Source of the DNA: Proteobacteria bacterium SG_bin6
Lineage (GTDB): Bacteria; Pseudomonadota; Alphaproteobacteria; Sphingomonadales; Sphingomonadaceae
Assembly (NCBI GenBank): GCA_002083435.1
Contig: LWDJ01000036.1
Coordinates: forward strand, 5,001-69,000
Direction: 5' to 3'
Length of the DNA stretch: 64,000 nt
Shown here: piece by piece, positions 18,315 to 26,717 of the stretch
Numbering within the stretch: the first letter of the stretch is position 1
How the letters are laid out: every line of letters starts with the position of its first letter
Notes under the pieces: model-generated
What the model was told of the DNA's origin: nothing
The model's database searches: none
What the model saw: the letters and a program-made list of their open reading frames with translations, nothing else
Translations under genes and position numbers: made by a program

Positions 18315-19831
18315 TCGAGCGCGGCTATAAGGTCTGCCTGCTCGAGGCGGGCGGCAAGAATCAGGGCTGGCGCACGCGGATGCCCGGCGCGCTGGCGATG
18401 CAGACCGGGGCGACCAACTGGCGCTATGAAACCGTCCCCCAGGCCGGGCTCAACGGGCGGCGGGGCTTCCAGCCGCGCGGGCGGGGGCTGGGCGGCTCCT
18501 CGGCGATCAACGCGATGATCTATATCCGCGGCAACGCCTGGGATTATGATAACTGGGCGGCGATGGGCTGCCCCGGCTGGTCCTATGCCGACGTGCTCCC
18601 CTATTTCAAACGCGCCGAGCATAATGAGCGCGGCGGCGACGATTATCATGGCGGCGCGGGGCCGCTATGGGTGAGCGACCAGCGCCATCCCAACCCGGGC
18701 TCGATCGCCTTTGTCGAAGCCGGCGCCTCGCTGCAAATTCCGCGCAACGATGATTTCAACGGCGCACGCCAGGAGGGCATCGGCCTCTATCAGGTGACGC
18801 AGAAGGGCGGCGAGCGCTGGAGCGCGGCGCGCGCCTATCTCGATCCGAAGCAGGGTGATGACAAGCTGCGCGTGATCACCGGCGTCACCGCCGAGCGGCT
18901 GTTGTTCGACGGCGGCCGGGCGGTGGGCGTCAGCTATCTGCGCGGCGGCAAGCGAACCGAGCTGCGCGGGCGCGCGGTGGTGCTGAGCGCGGGGGTGTTC
19001 GGCACGCCGCAGCTGCTGATGCTCTCCGGCATCGGCCCCGCCGCGCATCTCGCCGAGCATGGCATCACGGTGCGGGTCGACCGCGCGGCGGTGGGCGAGA
19101 ATCTGCAGGATCATCTCGATTATGTCGCCGCCTATGAATGCGACGATCCGCGCTTCCTGGGCACCAACCTCGCCGGTTCGCTCAACGCGCTGAAGGCGAT
19201 GGTCCAGTGGTTCCGCCGGCGCGAAGGGGTGATGACGACGCCCTACGCCGAAAGCGGCGCCTTTCTGAAGCTGGAGCCGGACGCGCCCTGCCCGGACGTT
19301 CAACTCCATTTCGTGATCGCCGCGCTCGAGGATCATGGCCGGGTCAAGGTGCGCGCGCACGGCTATTCGGGCCATGTCTGCGTGCTGCGCCCCGAGAGCA
19401 AGGGGCGGGTGACGCTCGCGAGCGCCGATCCGCGGGCGATGCCGCTGATCGACCCGCGATTCCTGAGCGACCCGCGCGATCTCGCGCTGATGAAGAAGGG
19501 GGTGCGGGCGATGTACCGCATCCTCGAAACCCCGCCGATGAGCGATTATCGGGGCCGCGACCGTCACCCCGTGAACCTGGACGACGACGCCGCGATCGAG
19601 GCGCTGATCCGCGCCCGGTCGGACACCATCTACCACCCGGTCGGTACCGCGCGGATGGGGTCGGACGACGGCGCGGTGTGCGATCCCAGGCTGCGGGTAC
19701 GCGGGGTGGGGGGGCTGTATGTCGCCGACGCCTCGATCATGCCCAAGCTCGTCTCCGGCAACACCAACGCGCCGTCGATCATGATCGGCGAGCGCGCCGC
19801 CGAATTCGTCGCGGCGGACCTCGCGGCTTGA
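18248..19831 (+). CDS. GMC family FAD-dependent oxidoreductase (choline dehydrogenase-like)
   Basis: A 527-residue flavoenzyme. The FAD-binding GGGSGGSAVAGRLVERG is at about 8-26, GMC signature 1 is GLGGSSAINAMIYIRG (about 80-95) and signature 2 is SAGVFGTPQLLMLSGIGP (about 249-266). The C-terminal HPVGTARMG and NTNAPSIMIGERA hold the catalytic His region. It oxidises an alcohol; the substrate is unknown. It starts at GTG with AGGGAGAG upstream, inside the desaturase gene, which points to one operon and perhaps one pathway (hydroxylation followed by alcohol oxidation, inference). Confidence 0.92.
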   Translation: MEQADIIVIGGGSGGSAVAGRLVERGYKVCLLEAGGKNQGWRTRMPGALAMQTGATNWRYETVPQAGLNGRRGFQPRGRGLGGSSAINAMIYIRGNAWDYDNWAAMGCPGWSYADVLPYFKRAEHNERGGDDYHGGAGPLWVSDQRHPNPGSIAFVEAGASLQIPRNDDFNGARQEGIGLYQVTQKGGERWSAARAYLDPKQGDDKLRVITGVTAERLLFDGGRAVGVSYLRGGKRTELRGRAVVLSAGVFGTPQLLMLSGIGPAAHLAEHGITVRVDRAAVGENLQDHLDYVAAYECDDPRFLGTNLAGSLNALKAMVQWFRRREGVMTTPYAESGAFLKLEPDAPCPDVQLHFVIAALEDHGRVKVRAHGYSGHVCVLRPESKGRVTLASADPRAMPLIDPRFLSDPRDLALMKKGVRAMYRILETPPMSDYRGRDRHPVNLDDDAAIEALIRARSDTIYHPVGTARMGSDDGAVCDPRLRVRGVGGLYVADASIMPKLVSGNTNAPSIMIGERAAEFVAADLAA

Positions 19832-20334
19832 CCGCGCCGCCCCGGCTGCTGGTGAGCGCGTGCCTGCTCGGGCGGCCGGTGCGCTATGATGGCGGCCACC
19901 GCGCGTTCGATAGCGCGCGGCTCGCCGACTGGGTCGCGCAAGGGCGGGCGATCGGCTTTTGCCCGGAAGTCGCCGCCGGCCTGCCGACGCCGCGCCCGCC
20001 CGCCGAGATCGCCGACGGCGCGGATGGCGCGGCGGTGCTCGACGGGCAAGCGGCGATCATCGAGCCCTACGGACGCGACGTGACCGCCGCCTATCGCGCC
20101 GGTGCCGAGGCCGCGCTCGATCTCGCGCGTCGCGAAGGCTGCCGCCTCGCCCTGCTGACCGATGGCAGCCCGTCCTGCGGCTCGGGCTTCGTTTATGACG
20201 GCAGCTTTTCGGGACAACGCCACGCAGGGATGGGCGTCACCACCGCGCTGCTCCGCGCGCACGGGATCACCGTGTTCGCGCCCGCCGAGTTCGAGGCGCT
20301 GGCGGTGGCGATGGCGCCCGACCCTCAAGCGTAA
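19828..20334 (+). CDS. DUF523 domain-containing protein
   Basis: A 168-residue protein starting TAPPRLLVSACLLGRPVRYD and containing PEVAAGLPTPRPPAEI, DGSPSCGSGFVYDG and a C-terminal AAL-type helix. The cysteines in SACLLG and SPSCGSG are typical of DUF523 (2-thiouracil desulfurase-like, possibly iron-sulfur binding). The start is TTG overlapping the GMC stop by 3 bp; there is no better start in frame. It is the last gene of the operon that begins with the desaturase. Confidence 0.83.
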   Translation: MTAPPRLLVSACLLGRPVRYDGGHRAFDSARLADWVAQGRAIGFCPEVAAGLPTPRPPAEIADGADGAAVLDGQAAIIEPYGRDVTAAYRAGAEAALDLARREGCRLALLTDGSPSCGSGFVYDGSFSGQRHAGMGVTTALLRAHGITVFAPAEFEALAVAMAPDPQA

Positions 20335-20385
20335 GGCGAACTGGCGCGACCGGCGACCCACGCCGCCGGCCGCGCCGTCGCCGGC

Positions 20386-20853
20386 TTATTGCGGCGGCTG
20401 GGTGAAGCGCAGTTCGCGCAGCAGCGAGGTGCCGACAAAGGTGCGCAGCTTGTTGCGCTCGACGATCCCCCGCGCCTGCGCCTCGGGGCCGCCCGCCAGC
20501 GCGTTCAGCCGCTTGTCGAGAATATCGAGCGAGGTGTCCATCGCCGCCGCGTTCTTGTACACGACGACCAGCTGCAGATTGCCGTCGCCGTCATTGCCCG
20601 CCATCGGCTGATAGATGCCGTAATCGAGCACTTCGCCGGCTTTCTTGCGCTCCTCCTGCTGCTTGCGCCAGACGCCGTTGAGCAGCGCCATGTAATTGTT
20701 CAGCTGGCCGGGCTCGACCTTCACGGTGCGGATTTCGACGACCGGGCCGAGTTCATAATTGCGAGGCGCCGATGCCTGCTGGGCAAGCGCGGGGGCGGCG
20801 AAACCAGTGGCGGCGAGCAGCGCGGCGGCGAGTGCGGTGCGAATCAGCTTCAT
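20386..20853 (-). CDS. Exported protein of unknown function
   Basis: A 155-residue protein with a signal peptide (KLIRTALAAALLAATGFAAPALA, cleavage after ALA near 24). The mature part reads YELGPVVEIRTVKVEPGQLNNYMALLNGVWRKQQE and later LQLVVVYKNAAAMDTSLDI, which looks like the alpha/beta (dimeric ferredoxin-like) fold of NIPSNAP or Dabb-type proteins. That relation is a guess from pattern. ATG 20853 has GGGAGGA seven bases upstream. It is monocistronic and convergent with DUF523. Confidence 0.75.
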   Translation of the reverse strand: MKLIRTALAAALLAATGFAAPALAQQASAPRNYELGPVVEIRTVKVEPGQLNNYMALLNGVWRKQQEERKKAGEVLDYGIYQPMAGNDGDGNLQLVVVYKNAAAMDTSLDILDKRLNALAGGPEAQARGIVERNKLRTFVGTSLLRELRFTQPPQ

Positions 20854-20946
20854 CACGATCCTCCCTCAGCTTTCGGTGCGAAAGCGGAACGAGCAGATCA
20901 TAATGACATGGCTGGTGCAAGTTGTTGCGGCGCGATGCCGACGCCA

Positions 20947-20980
20947 CAAAAATAGGCCGGTACATCGCTGTACCGGCCTA
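20947..20980 (-). terminator. Intrinsic terminator of glnK-amtB
   Basis: A perfect 11-bp stem (taggccggtac, 20953-20963, and gtaccggccta, 20970-20980) with a 6-nt loop is followed on the minus strand by TTTTTG. It lies about 50 bp beyond the amtB stop and in the direction of its transcription. Confidence 0.92.
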
Positions 20981-21028
20981 GTAGCTCCGCAGGAGGAACA
21001 CCGTGTCAGAGGGCAAGCCTCCGCAAAA

Positions 21029-22447
21029 TCAGTAATTGTACGCGCGCTCGCCATGCTCGTTGATGTCGAGCCCCTCGGCTTCGACATCGGCGCTCGGGCG
21101 CAGGCCCAGCGTCGCCTTGAGCGCGAAGAACAGCACCGCCGAGATCAACCCCGACCAGACGAGGGTGATCCCGACCGCCGTCGCCTGCTTCACCAGTTGC
21201 TCGGTGATCGAATAGGCTTCGGGCGTCACCGCGACGGCGGGAAATTTCGTGTAATCGAAATAGCCCTGCCCGCCGAGCTTGGGATCGGCGCACACCGCCG
21301 TCGCCAGCGCGCCGACGATCCCGCCGACGCAGTGGACGCCGAACACGTCGAGCGAGTCATCATATTTCAGCGCGTTCTTCACCCGGCTGACGAAGATGAA
21401 GCAGATCGGCGAGACGATCAGCCCCAGCACCAGCGAGGTCATCGGCGCGGCGTAGCCGCTCGCCGGGGTGATCGCGACGAGGCCGGCGACAGCCCCGGTC
21501 ACCGCGCCGAGCAGCGAGGGCTTGCCGTGCATCACCTGGTCGCACAGCGCCCAGCTCACCGCCGCCGCCGCCGTCGCGACAAAGGTGTTCATGAAGGCGA
21601 CCGCGGTCACGCCGTTGGCCTCCAGGTTGGAGCCAGCGTTGAAGCCGAACCAGCCCACCCACAGCAGCGAGGCGCCGATCATCGTCATCGTCAGCGAGTG
21701 CGGCGGCATCGCGTCCTTCAGGAAGCCGCGACGCGGGCCGATGACGAGGCAGCCGACCAGCCCCGCGATCCCGGCGTTGATATGGACCACCGTGCCGCCG
21801 GCGAAATCGAGCGCGCCCAGGTTGAACAAATAGCCGGCATCGCTCTGCGCGTCGGGCAGGAAGTCCGGTCCCGCCCAGTACCAGACCATGTGCGCGATCG
21901 GAAAATAGACGAGCGTCAGCCAGGCGACGACGAACAGCATCAGCGGGGTGAACTTCACCCGCTCGGCGAACGCCCCCACGATCAGCGCCGGGGTGATGCA
22001 CGCGAAGGTCATCTGGAACGCGCAATAAGCGAGTTCGGGGATATAGACATTGTTCGAGAAGGTCGCCGCCGGGCTCGCCGCCGTGACCCCGATCAGGAAT
22101 GCCTTGCCGAAGCCGCCGATATAGGGCGAGCCGCCGGTGAAGGCGAGCGAATAGCCCCAGCATACCCACACGAGCGCGGCGATGCTGACGATCATGAACA
22201 CCTGCATCAGCACGCTGAGCATGTTCTTGGTGCGCACCAGCCCGCCATAGAAGAGCGCGAGCCCCGGCACCGACATCAGCAGCACCAACGCCGAGGAGAC
22301 GAGCATCCAGGCGGTGTCGCCCTTGTTGATCATCGCCGCCGCCTGTTCGGCGCTGGGCGCCTTCACCAACGCGGGCGCGGCGAGCGCGGGATCGGCAAGC
22401 GCCAGCGCGGCGAGCCCGGCGGCGAACGAATAAGTCAGGATGCGCAC
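21029..22447 (-). CDS. amtB: Ammonium transporter
   Basis: Conducts ammonium across the inner membrane, gated by GlnK. The 472-residue protein has a cleavable signal peptide (RILTYSFAAGLAALALADPALA) and eleven expected helices. Family markers are ALFYGGLVRTKN near residue 70, FAGGTVVHINAGIAGLVG mid-protein with the pore histidine, and DVFGVHCVGGIVGALATA with the second pore histidine. The start is GTG 22447 behind AGGGGGGAG; a longer frame from 22468 would spoil the signal peptide. It lies 17 bp after glnK and shares its promoter. Confidence 0.95.
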   Translation of the reverse strand: MRILTYSFAAGLAALALADPALAAPALVKAPSAEQAAAMINKGDTAWMLVSSALVLLMSVPGLALFYGGLVRTKNMLSVLMQVFMIVSIAALVWVCWGYSLAFTGGSPYIGGFGKAFLIGVTAASPAATFSNNVYIPELAYCAFQMTFACITPALIVGAFAERVKFTPLMLFVVAWLTLVYFPIAHMVWYWAGPDFLPDAQSDAGYLFNLGALDFAGGTVVHINAGIAGLVGCLVIGPRRGFLKDAMPPHSLTMTMIGASLLWVGWFGFNAGSNLEANGVTAVAFMNTFVATAAAAVSWALCDQVMHGKPSLLGAVTGAVAGLVAITPASGYAAPMTSLVLGLIVSPICFIFVSRVKNALKYDDSLDVFGVHCVGGIVGALATAVCADPKLGGQGYFDYTKFPAVAVTPEAYSITEQLVKQATAVGITLVWSGLISAVLFFALKATLGLRPSADVEAEGLDINEHGERAYNY

Positions 22448-22464
22448 GGTCTCCCCCCTTCTGG

Positions 22465-22803
22465 TCACAGCGCGTGATCGTCTTGTTCGCCGGTGCGGAT
22501 GCGCACGGCGGAATCGATGGTCATGGTGAAAATCTTGCCGTCGCCGATCTGCCCGGTTTGCGCCGCCGCCTGGATCGTCTCGACGACGCGCGGCGCGAGA
22601 TCGTCGGCGCAGGCGATCTCCAGCTGCACCTTGGGCACCATCGAGGTTTCATATTCGGCGCCGCGATAGATTTCGGTCTGCCCCTTTTGCCGGCCGAAGC
22701 CGCGCACCTCGCTCACCGTCATCCCGGTCACGCCCAGCGCGTTGAGCGCCTCGCGCACCTCATCGAGCTTGAACGGTTTGATGATCGCGATGATGAGCTT
22801 CAT
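22465..22803 (-). CDS. glnK: P-II family nitrogen regulatory protein
   Basis: A 112-residue PII signal protein that senses 2-oxoglutarate and ATP/ADP and blocks AmtB under ammonium excess. The T-loop GRQKGQTEIYRGAEYETSMVP contains Tyr51, the uridylylation site; the C-terminal DGKIFTMTIDSAVRIRTGE is the PII signature. The start KLIIAIIKPFKLDEVREAL follows AGGGGGTC. Pairing with amtB makes GlnK more likely than GlnB. A sigma-54 promoter lies just upstream. Confidence 0.95.
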   Translation of the reverse strand: MKLIIAIIKPFKLDEVREALNALGVTGMTVSEVRGFGRQKGQTEIYRGAEYETSMVPKVQLEIACADDLAPRVVETIQAAAQTGQIGDGKIFTMTIDSAVRIRTGEQDDHAL

Positions 22804-22828
22804 TGGCCGACCCCCTGCAATGTTGCAT

Positions 22829-22844
22829 CGCAAAAGGCGTGCCA
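22829..22844 (-). promoter_or_regulatory. Sigma-54 (RpoN) promoter of glnK-amtB
   Basis: Minus-strand sequence TGGCACGCCTTTTGCG fits the -24/-12 consensus TGGCAC-N5-TTGC(A/T) with GG and GC at the required 10-bp separation. Transcription would start near 22817, leaving a leader of about 14 nt that includes the Shine-Dalgarno sequence. This predicts nitrogen control through NtrC, the known regulation of glnK-amtB in proteobacteria. A clear NtrC site could not be read upstream. Confidence 0.85.
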
Positions 22845-22936
22845 GAGGTAATGAAGCCTTAATTCATGGGGTCACGGCGATTGATCATTGCATCCGCCGC
22901 TCGGTTTTTGTGCAACTGCGAACAACTGCCCGAAAT

Positions 22937-23137
22937 TTAGGCAGGGCCGATCAGCGCGCCGGCCTCGGCGAGATCCTCGTCATCGACCATCACCCGCACC
23001 GGGATCAGGAACTGGCTGCCATCGGCGAGCGACGCGCCGCCATCGAACGCGACCGCCGGAATGCCCGCCGCCTCGAGCGCGCCGACGATGATATGCGCCT
23101 CGTTGCGGGAATAGCGCCCGAGTTCGACCAAGCTCAC
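22937..23137 (-). CDS. DUF2007-type small protein
   Basis: A 66-residue protein reading SLVELGRYSRNEAHIIVGAL and EAAGIPAVAFDGG, then a VRVMVDDEDLAEAGALI end. This is the DUF2007 (putative signal-transducing) pattern, a single alpha/beta domain resembling the PII fold. It starts with GTG overlapping the PPOX-protein stop by 4 bp (GTGA), so the two are coupled. Function is unknown. Confidence 0.78.
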   Translation of the reverse strand: MSLVELGRYSRNEAHIIVGALEAAGIPAVAFDGGASLADGSQFLIPVRVMVDDEDLAEAGALIGPA

Positions 23138-23694
23138 GCGTCGAACCCGGGGAGGATCGTTTGCACCCGCACCGGCAGCCCGTCGATCGAGCGCGTGCGC
23201 CCGGCAATCCGCGCGAGCCGTTCGGCGGGATCGGCCTGGCAGTGATATTTGACGAGCGTCTCGCGCGGTTGGTCGAGCGTCATCTTGGGAACGCCCCAGC
23301 CGCAACTGGTCTGGACGCTTTCGATCGCGATCTCAAAAATCTGCCGCGCGCCGGGGAGTTTGGGGAAGTGCGCGGCGAGCGCCTCGTAGCCGGGATCGCC
23401 CACGATGATGAACGCGCCCCGGCCATAGACGCGCAGGATGAGCGCCGGATTGTCGAACGCGCAGAACATCAGCGTGATGCGCCCATCGGCGGCGAGATGC
23501 GCCTGGGTTTCGTTCCCCGAGCCGCCGAGATCGAGATAAGCCAGCCGATCAGGCGCGAGCACGCGCACCACGTCATAGCCCTTGGGCGACAGATTGATCC
23601 GCCCCTCCGCCGCCGCGGTCGCGACGAAGAACATCGGCTGGCGGGCGATGAAGGCGATGTGGTCGTCGGTGAGGGCGGGGAAGAATTCGGCCAT
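23134..23694 (-). CDS. Pyridoxamine 5'-phosphate oxidase family (FMN split-barrel) protein
   Basis: A 186-residue flavin-binding split-barrel protein. Typical stretches are MFFVATAAAEGRINLSPKG, LAYLDLGGSGNETQAHL, GRITLMFCAFDNPALILRVYG and SCGWGVPKM. These proteins bind FMN or F420-like cofactors and act as general flavin reductases or stress proteins; it is not PdxH itself, as it lacks that family's C-terminal domain. It is followed by the coupled DUF2007 gene. Confidence 0.85.
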   Translation of the reverse strand: MAEFFPALTDDHIAFIARQPMFFVATAAAEGRINLSPKGYDVVRVLAPDRLAYLDLGGSGNETQAHLAADGRITLMFCAFDNPALILRVYGRGAFIIVGDPGYEALAAHFPKLPGARQIFEIAIESVQTSCGWGVPKMTLDQPRETLVKYHCQADPAERLARIAGRTRSIDGLPVRVQTILPGFDA

Positions 23695-23887
23695 ACGCGT
23701 CTCGCTTGGCTTGAGGTGCCTTGAGGTTTACCCTGGCATCATGTCCCTCGCCAACCCGCCCCGCGTGCCGGTGACGTTCCCGGCCAAACAGTCGACCATG
23801 GACATGGCGCGGGAGCTGAGCGTGTCCGCCACAGGCCGCCGGCGCCACAAATGCAGACGGGCGGCAACCGCCTGCAGTTGTTGCCGT

Positions 23888-24322
23888 TCAGTCCAGGGTG
23901 GCTCTGGTACGGAGAAAGGAAAGGTATCGTTCATCTTCGGCGGTAAACAAGTCCGCTCCAGGACCCATATAAGCCCGCATCAGTTCGTCGGCAGCACGAT
24001 CATGCTCCCCCAAATCGAGTAGTACCTGACCCAAACGAAGATGAAGGAACGGATTGCCCAGCGCGTCGGGACAAATCATCGCATAATTCAACGCCTCTTT
24101 TGCCGTAGTCTTGTAGTTTGCTAGAAACGCTGCGTCTCCGATTGCAGCCAATATCCAAGTGGACGCGTTCCACTGACTTTTTGGTTCGGGGACGATCTCC
24201 CACGCTCGATTATATTCGGCGATCGCTTCTTCATATCTGCCAGCAGAGGCAAGTGCGTCACCGTCGGCGCAAAAATGCTGAATTGAGTCATAGACAGTCG
24301 ATGGTAGTTCTGGGTACCCCAT
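23888..24322 (-). CDS. TPR-like protein, orphan immunity-type
   Basis: A 144-residue soluble protein with two TPR-like helical pairs: GDALASAGRYEEAIAEYNRAWEIVP (about 21-45) and GNPFLHLRLGQVLLDLGEHDRAADELMRAYMG (about 88-119). The sequence ASTWILAAIGDAAFL between them is typical of short TPR proteins found beside Rhs and other polymorphic toxins. No toxin gene is nearby. The codons are visibly less GC-rich than those of the neighbours, suggesting transfer. I start at the ATG giving GYPELPSTVYDSIQHF; 11 further in-frame codons exist upstream. Confidence 0.68.
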   Translation of the reverse strand: MGYPELPSTVYDSIQHFCADGDALASAGRYEEAIAEYNRAWEIVPEPKSQWNASTWILAAIGDAAFLANYKTTAKEALNYAMICPDALGNPFLHLRLGQVLLDLGEHDRAADELMRAYMGPGADLFTAEDERYLSFLRTRATLD

Positions 24323-24424
24323 GACAACAAAGGTTAGACGGATACAGCCCGTCACTCAATAACCGCTCCCCACCCCAATCTCGCCGTTCAATCCTAGCGC
24401 CGCGCGCAGCCCTTGCGCGCCCGC

Positions 24425-25843
24425 TTAAACCGCCGTCCCGCCCACCGTCAGCCCTTCGACCAACAGCGTCGGCTGGCCCACGCCGGCCGGGACGCTCTGC
24501 CCGCCCTTGCCGCACATGCCGACGCCCTCGTCGAGCGCGAAGTCGTGGCCGATGCCGGCGACGCGGGTGAGCACGCTCGGGCCGTCGCCGATCAGCGTCG
24601 CGCCCTTGATCGGGGCGCCGAGCCGGCCATTCTCCACCCGATAGGCCTCGGTGCAGGAAAACACGAACTTGCCCGACACGATATCGACCTGCCCGCCGCC
24701 GAAGCTCTTGGCGAAGATGCCGTTCTTCACGCGCGCCAGCAGCTCGGCCGGATCGTCCTTGCCGGCGCGCATGAACGTGTTGGTCATGCGCGGCATCGGC
24801 GCATGGGCGAAGCTTTCGCGCCGGCCATTGCCGGTGGGCGCCACGCCCATCAGCCGGGCGTTGAGCCGATCCTGCATATAGCCGGCGAGGATACCGTCCT
24901 CGATCAGGATGTTTTCCTGGGTGGGCGTGCCCTCGTCATCGATCGAGAGTGAGCCGCGCCGATCGAGCAGCGAGCCGTCGTCGATCACCGTCACCCCGGG
25001 TGCCGCGACCCGCTCGCCGATCCGCCCCGAAAAGGCGCTGGTGCCCTTGCGGTTGAAGTCGCCCTCCAGCCCGTGGCCGATCGCCTCGTGGAGCAGGATG
25101 CCCGGCCAGCCGGGGCCGAGCAGCACCGTCATCTCGCCGGCGGGCGCGGCGACCGACTCCAGATTGACCAGCGCCTGGGCCAGCGCCTCGTCGATCGCGC
25201 GGCTCCACACCTCGGGGCTGGTGATGCGATCATAGAGATAGCGCCCGCCAATCCCGAAGCTGCCGGTCTCGCGCCGGCCGTTCTGCTCGGCCACGATCGA
25301 AACGTTCAGGCGCACCAGCGGCCGCACATCGGTCGCGACGAACCCATCGGCGCGCACGATCTCGACCACGCTCCACGATCCCGACAACGAGACCGACACC
25401 TGCGCCACGCGCGGATCGCGCGCACGCGCGGCGGCGTCGATCGTCTGGCACAGCGCCACCTTGTCGGCGAACGGCATCAGATCGAGCGGATCGCCGCCAG
25501 TATAGAGATGGCGGTTGGTGCCGACCGGCGGCGGTGCCTTGGCGGCGGCGCTCGGGTCGATCAGCGCCATCGTCTGCGCGGCGCGGGTGATCGCGGCGGG
25601 GGTCAGTTCGCTCGAATGGGCGAAGGCGGTGGTCTCGCCCGCGACCGCCCGCAGGCCGAAACCGGCGTGCGTATCATAGCTCGCGGTCTTCAGCCGGCCA
25701 TCGTCGAAGCCGAACGCCTCGGCCTTGCGATATTGCAGGTAGAGCTCGCCATCATCGGCGCGGGCGAGCGCGGCGGCGGTCAGGCGCTGGGCTTCTTGAG
25801 GGTCGAGGCTGGCGTAGAGGAACGCGCGGGGATCAACGGTCAT
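24425..25843 (-). CDS. tldD: TldD metalloprotease
   Basis: A 472-residue cytosolic protease that works with TldE/PmbA; known substrates are microcin precursors and the CcdA antitoxin. The zinc motif HEAIGHGLEGDFNRKG has its histidines at 252 and 257 (HExxxH), and the C-terminal GATLIGDGPSVLTRVAGIGHDF and GMCGKGGQSVPAGVGQPTL blocks are diagnostic. No tldE is in the window, as usual in genomes where the two are unlinked. Confidence 0.95.
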   Translation of the reverse strand: MTVDPRAFLYASLDPQEAQRLTAAALARADDGELYLQYRKAEAFGFDDGRLKTASYDTHAGFGLRAVAGETTAFAHSSELTPAAITRAAQTMALIDPSAAAKAPPPVGTNRHLYTGGDPLDLMPFADKVALCQTIDAAARARDPRVAQVSVSLSGSWSVVEIVRADGFVATDVRPLVRLNVSIVAEQNGRRETGSFGIGGRYLYDRITSPEVWSRAIDEALAQALVNLESVAAPAGEMTVLLGPGWPGILLHEAIGHGLEGDFNRKGTSAFSGRIGERVAAPGVTVIDDGSLLDRRGSLSIDDEGTPTQENILIEDGILAGYMQDRLNARLMGVAPTGNGRRESFAHAPMPRMTNTFMRAGKDDPAELLARVKNGIFAKSFGGGQVDIVSGKFVFSCTEAYRVENGRLGAPIKGATLIGDGPSVLTRVAGIGHDFALDEGVGMCGKGGQSVPAGVGQPTLLVEGLTVGGTAV

Positions 25844-25887
25844 CCCACCAAGGTAGGGGGCGCGGCGGCGATGTAAACTCGCGCGGT

Positions 25888-26367
25888 CTATTCGGGGAGC
25901 GTATAGGCGAAATCATAATGGTGGACGCCGCCTTCCACCGTGATGGCGAGCGTGCCGGCGATGCCCGCGAGCGCGCCGGTGCCGGTATCGGGCGCGACGG
26001 TGATGATCAGGTCGCCGCCGCCCGCCTTGGTCATCGTGCCCTGGTGGAGCAGCACGAAGCCGCCCGCCTTGCCATCGACGCTGCCCTGGAACTGGTCGAT
26101 CGCGACATAGGCGGCGGCCGACCCCGGCTTGGGCGCGCCGGCGGCGAGCATCGTGCCATGCGCGGTGCCGGTCAGCCCGCCCGAGAAATGCTTCACCAGC
26201 CCCATCCGGCTGGTCGGCAGCGCGCCCTCGGTGGCGGGCGCCTGGGCCTCGGGGGTGATGCTCACCTCGAACGTGCCGGTTGCGTGGTGCACGGGACTTC
26301 TCCTCTGCGGTGCCGCCGCGGTCAACGTGACGAGCAGCGCCAGCGCCAAAGCCCGGCGCCGTGCCAC
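25888..26367 (-). CDS. DUF3224 domain-containing exported protein
   Basis: A 159-residue protein. A probable signal peptide (ARRRALALALLVTLTAAA) is followed by a DUF3224 beta-barrel: GTFEVSITPEAQ, RMGLVKHFSGGLTGTAHGTM, AIDQFQGSVDGKAGGFVLLHQG and VEGGVHHYDFAYTLPE. Members resemble the calycin/AOC-like barrel and have no firm function. The start is taken at GTG 26367, one base after the stop of the zinc-finger gene, because it gives a signal peptide; a longer frame only translates that upstream gene. Confidence 0.78.
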   Translation of the reverse strand: MARRRALALALLVTLTAAAPQRRSPVHHATGTFEVSITPEAQAPATEGALPTSRMGLVKHFSGGLTGTAHGTMLAAGAPKPGSAAAYVAIDQFQGSVDGKAGGFVLLHQGTMTKAGGGDLIITVAPDTGTGALAGIAGTLAITVEGGVHHYDFAYTLPE

Positions 26368-26368
26368 C

Positions 26369-26602
26369 TTAACGGCTCGCGCCCGAGGCGATATCCGTGC
26401 CGGCCGCGCCGTCTGGCAGATCGGCCGGCCCGCCCACCAGAATGAAGCGCCGGTCGCAATAGCCGCAATCGACATAGCCATGCTCGTCGATCTGCAGATA
26501 GACGCGCGGATGGCCGAGCGCGGTCGGGATACCGTCATGCGCGCCGTCGCAGCTGACGCGGGACGCGGTGACGCGCGTGATCTGGGGCGGCGGAAGGCTC
26601 AT
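26369..26602 (-). CDS. CHCC-type zinc-finger protein
   Basis: A 77-residue protein with a conserved Cys18-His22 pair (VSCDGAHDGIPTALGHPRVYL) and DCGYCDRRF at about 45-53, which together form the zinc site of the zf-CHCC family. The mitochondrial homologue is complex I subunit NDUFS6; in alphaproteobacteria the free protein is usually annotated only as a zinc-finger protein. It is translated just before the DUF3224 gene. Confidence 0.87.
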   Translation of the reverse strand: MSLPPPQITRVTASRVSCDGAHDGIPTALGHPRVYLQIDEHGYVDCGYCDRRFILVGGPADLPDGAAGTDIASGASR

Positions 26603-26717
26603 GCGCGCGGCGATAGCAATGATGGCGCGACCGAGGCAAGTTGACTTTGGCGCCGCCCGGATCGACGCGAGACGGGTCGCCCCTCACCGCGAAGCCAACG
26701 CAGGAGCAAGCCATCCC

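Noticed and set aside
20759..22477. 572-codon plus-strand frame opposite amtB
   Set aside because: Antisense shadow with no domain; amtB, its terminator and its promoter are all consistent on the minus strand.
23728..23934. Possible 68-residue minus-strand protein beginning NDTFPFSVPEPPWTERQQ
   Set aside because: It overlaps the end of the TPR gene, has no recognisable family and no strong ribosome-binding site; kept as a weak possibility only.
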